6,736 bases of DNA, taken from assembly GCA_044375415.1 (NCBI GenBank), contig JBILMS010000106.1:1-6736 (forward strand), given 5' to 3'. The DNA is from JAWXBG01 sp044375415. Lineage in GTDB: Bacteria > Bacteroidota > Bacteroidia > Flavobacteriales_D > Sanyastnellaceae. Of this stretch, positions 5,963 through 6,736 are shown one piece after another. The translations under genes were made by a program, and so were the position numbers. The notes beneath the pieces are model-generated. The model saw only the letters and a program-made list of their open reading frames with translations. It made no database searches and was not told the origin of the DNA. Numbering within the stretch: position 1 is the stretch's first letter; every line of letters starts with the position of its first letter.

Positions 5963-6574
5963 ATGGCTCGCAAAAAAATAAAATGGGACTTCGAAAAAGT
6001 TTGCGATCACTTTGAGTTGAAAGACACGAAGTTGGCATCTGTGATGAAGCAGATTGGCCCATTGGATTTCCACATACATGAAGATCATTTTCATTCGCTG
6101 TGCAGTGCGATTATAAGTCAGCAAGTGAGTACAAAAGCTGCTGCTTCTATTAAAAACAAACTAATAGAAGGTCTTGGAGGTGCGCTGAAACCCGAAATTC
6201 TAGTTGCTCATTCCAAAGAAGAATTGAGGGTATTCGGTATTTCAAACCAAAAAGCGGGATACCTTATCGACCTATCCGAGCATTTTATAAAAGACGCTGA
6301 AAAGTTTGCTCGTTTGCCCAAAATGAGTGATGAAGAAGTGATTCAAACACTTGTCGAAGTAAAAGGCATTGGTGTATGGACCGCACAGATGTTTTTAATG
6401 TTCACCTTGGGAAGACCTGATGTATTTGCACCTTTGGATCTCGGTCTAAAAAATGCGATGATCAAACTCTACGGTTGGAAAACCAATCCCGACAAAACCA
6501 AACTCGAAAAAACATCTTTGAAGTGGTCGCCCTATCGAACGGTTGCCTCTATGTATTTGTGGAGGAGTCTTTAG
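5963..6574 (+). CDS. AlkA-type DNA-3-methyladenine glycosylase (HhH-GPD family)
   Basis: This 203-residue protein belongs to the helix-hairpin-helix GPD glycosylases, which remove alkylated bases such as 3-methyladenine and start base excision repair. The helix-hairpin-helix is LVEVKGIGVWTAQMFLMF (130-147). The catalytic aspartate is Asp159 in FAPLDLGLKNA, in the position of E. coli AlkA Asp238. An upstream helix has the family-typical LCSAIISQQVST (46-57). There is no cysteine cluster of the EndoIII/MutY type and no N-terminal TBP-like domain as in E. coli AlkA, so it is a short, core-only form. I chose ATG at 5963, 4 bp after the glycosyltransferase stop. The frame is open back to 5906, but that would add residues unlike the family and overlap the upstream gene. 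It probably shares the upstream promoter; the link to sugar transfer is likely only positional. Confidence 0.92.
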   Translation: MARKKIKWDFEKVCDHFELKDTKLASVMKQIGPLDFHIHEDHFHSLCSAIISQQVSTKAAASIKNKLIEGLGGALKPEILVAHSKEELRVFGISNQKAGYLIDLSEHFIKDAEKFARLPKMSDEEVIQTLVEVKGIGVWTAQMFLMFTLGRPDVFAPLDLGLKNAMIKLYGWKTNPDKTKLEKTSLKWSPYRTVASMYLWRSL

Positions 6575-6597
6575 GTGAAAATGGAAAGTGGAAAATG
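6575..6597 (+). repeat. GGAAA-type low-complexity word directly after the stop codon
   Basis: Immediately after the glycosylase stop, GTGAAAATGGAAAGTGGAAAATG is made of overlapping TGGAAA words. A related word, AATGGAAAATGGG on the minus strand (739 to 727), directly follows the mutS2 stop. No hairpin or T-run is present, so this is not a recognisable terminator. Confidence 0.4.
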
Positions 6598-6620
6598 TAC
6601 CAAGTTGAGTGAAGTATAAT

Positions 6621-6656
6621 CGTCAATCTCCGCGCACTCCGCGAAACCTTTACGAT
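6621..6656. repeat. Degenerate intergenic repeat with CTCCGCG doublet
   Basis: CTCCGCG occurs at 6628-6634 and again at 6637-6643, a 9-bp period, followed by AAACCTTTACGA. From memory this resembles a degenerate intergenic repeat (CTCTGCG...CTCTGCGAAAACCTTTGCG) seen in many Bacteroidota genomes. It is not in any open frame of note. Confidence 0.45.
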
Positions 6657-6665
6657 ACTAAAAAA

Positions 6666-6723
6666 CTAGCGTGCAGGGCTCATCATTTCGGCAAATGCCT
6701 CTGCAAGTTTAGGCACGGGCTAG
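6666..6723. repeat. Imperfect inverted repeat enclosing a smaller palindrome
   Basis: CTAGCGTGC at 6666-6674 pairs with GCACG (6713-6717) and CTAG (6720-6723), leaving a two-base GG bulge. Inside, GGCAAATGCC at 6690-6699 can fold on itself, and GCAG (6673-6676) matches CTGC (6701-6704). The right end of the window is 13 bp further on. It may be an intergenic repeat or a small structured element; no RNA family is recognised. Confidence 0.45.
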
Positions 6724-6736
6724 CCTACAATTTATT

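Noticed and set aside
6666..6716. A minus-strand mini-frame (GTG to TAG) reading VPKLAEAFAEMMSPAR
   Set aside because: It has only 16 codons, has an in-frame TAG just upstream (6722 to 6720), and coincides with an inverted repeat. It could be a remnant of a gene end but cannot be supported.

Overview
The window looks like chromosomal DNA from a Bacteroidota bacterium, most likely in or near the Flavobacteriia. The grounds are a DUF4199 membrane protein (a family I know mainly from this phylum), a MutS2-type protein without the Smr nuclease domain, a -7 box of the TAnnTTTG type, A-rich leaders without a Shine-Dalgarno sequence, and intergenic space filled with short degenerate repeats. This is inference from sequence character; no database search was run.

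Layout. Positions 1-739 hold no credible gene. First comes a roughly 105-bp tandem array (1-313) arranged A-B-A, with nested 8-bp units. Then comes a large nested inverted repeat (363-532) with a 41-nt hairpin at its centre, running into a 48-bp tandem repeat (525-630). Two genes follow on the minus strand and read leftwards: a radical SAM protein of unknown function (4156 to 2849) and a MutS2-like ATPase (2836 to 740). They are 12 bp apart and probably co-transcribed. Just upstream on the same strand is the 4.5S-type signal recognition particle RNA (4278 to 4181). Its terminal stem and T-tract end 24 bp before the radical SAM start codon. The divergent region 4279-4483 carries candidate promoters for both directions.

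On the plus strand is a tight three-gene cluster: a DUF4199 membrane protein (4484-5008), a membrane-anchored family 2 glycosyltransferase (5008-5958, sharing one base with the previous stop codon) and an AlkA-type DNA glycosylase (5963-6574, 4 bp further on). The last 162 bp hold another degenerate repeat and an imperfect inverted repeat, but no gene.

Functionally the window is mostly housekeeping: SRP RNA for protein targeting, two DNA-transaction proteins on opposite strands, and a lipid-linked sugar transferase with a membrane partner. I see no defence system, phage, transposase, CRISPR array or biosynthetic cluster. The least explained parts are the radical SAM enzyme, which has five extra cysteines ahead of its cluster-binding motif, and the layered intergenic repeats.
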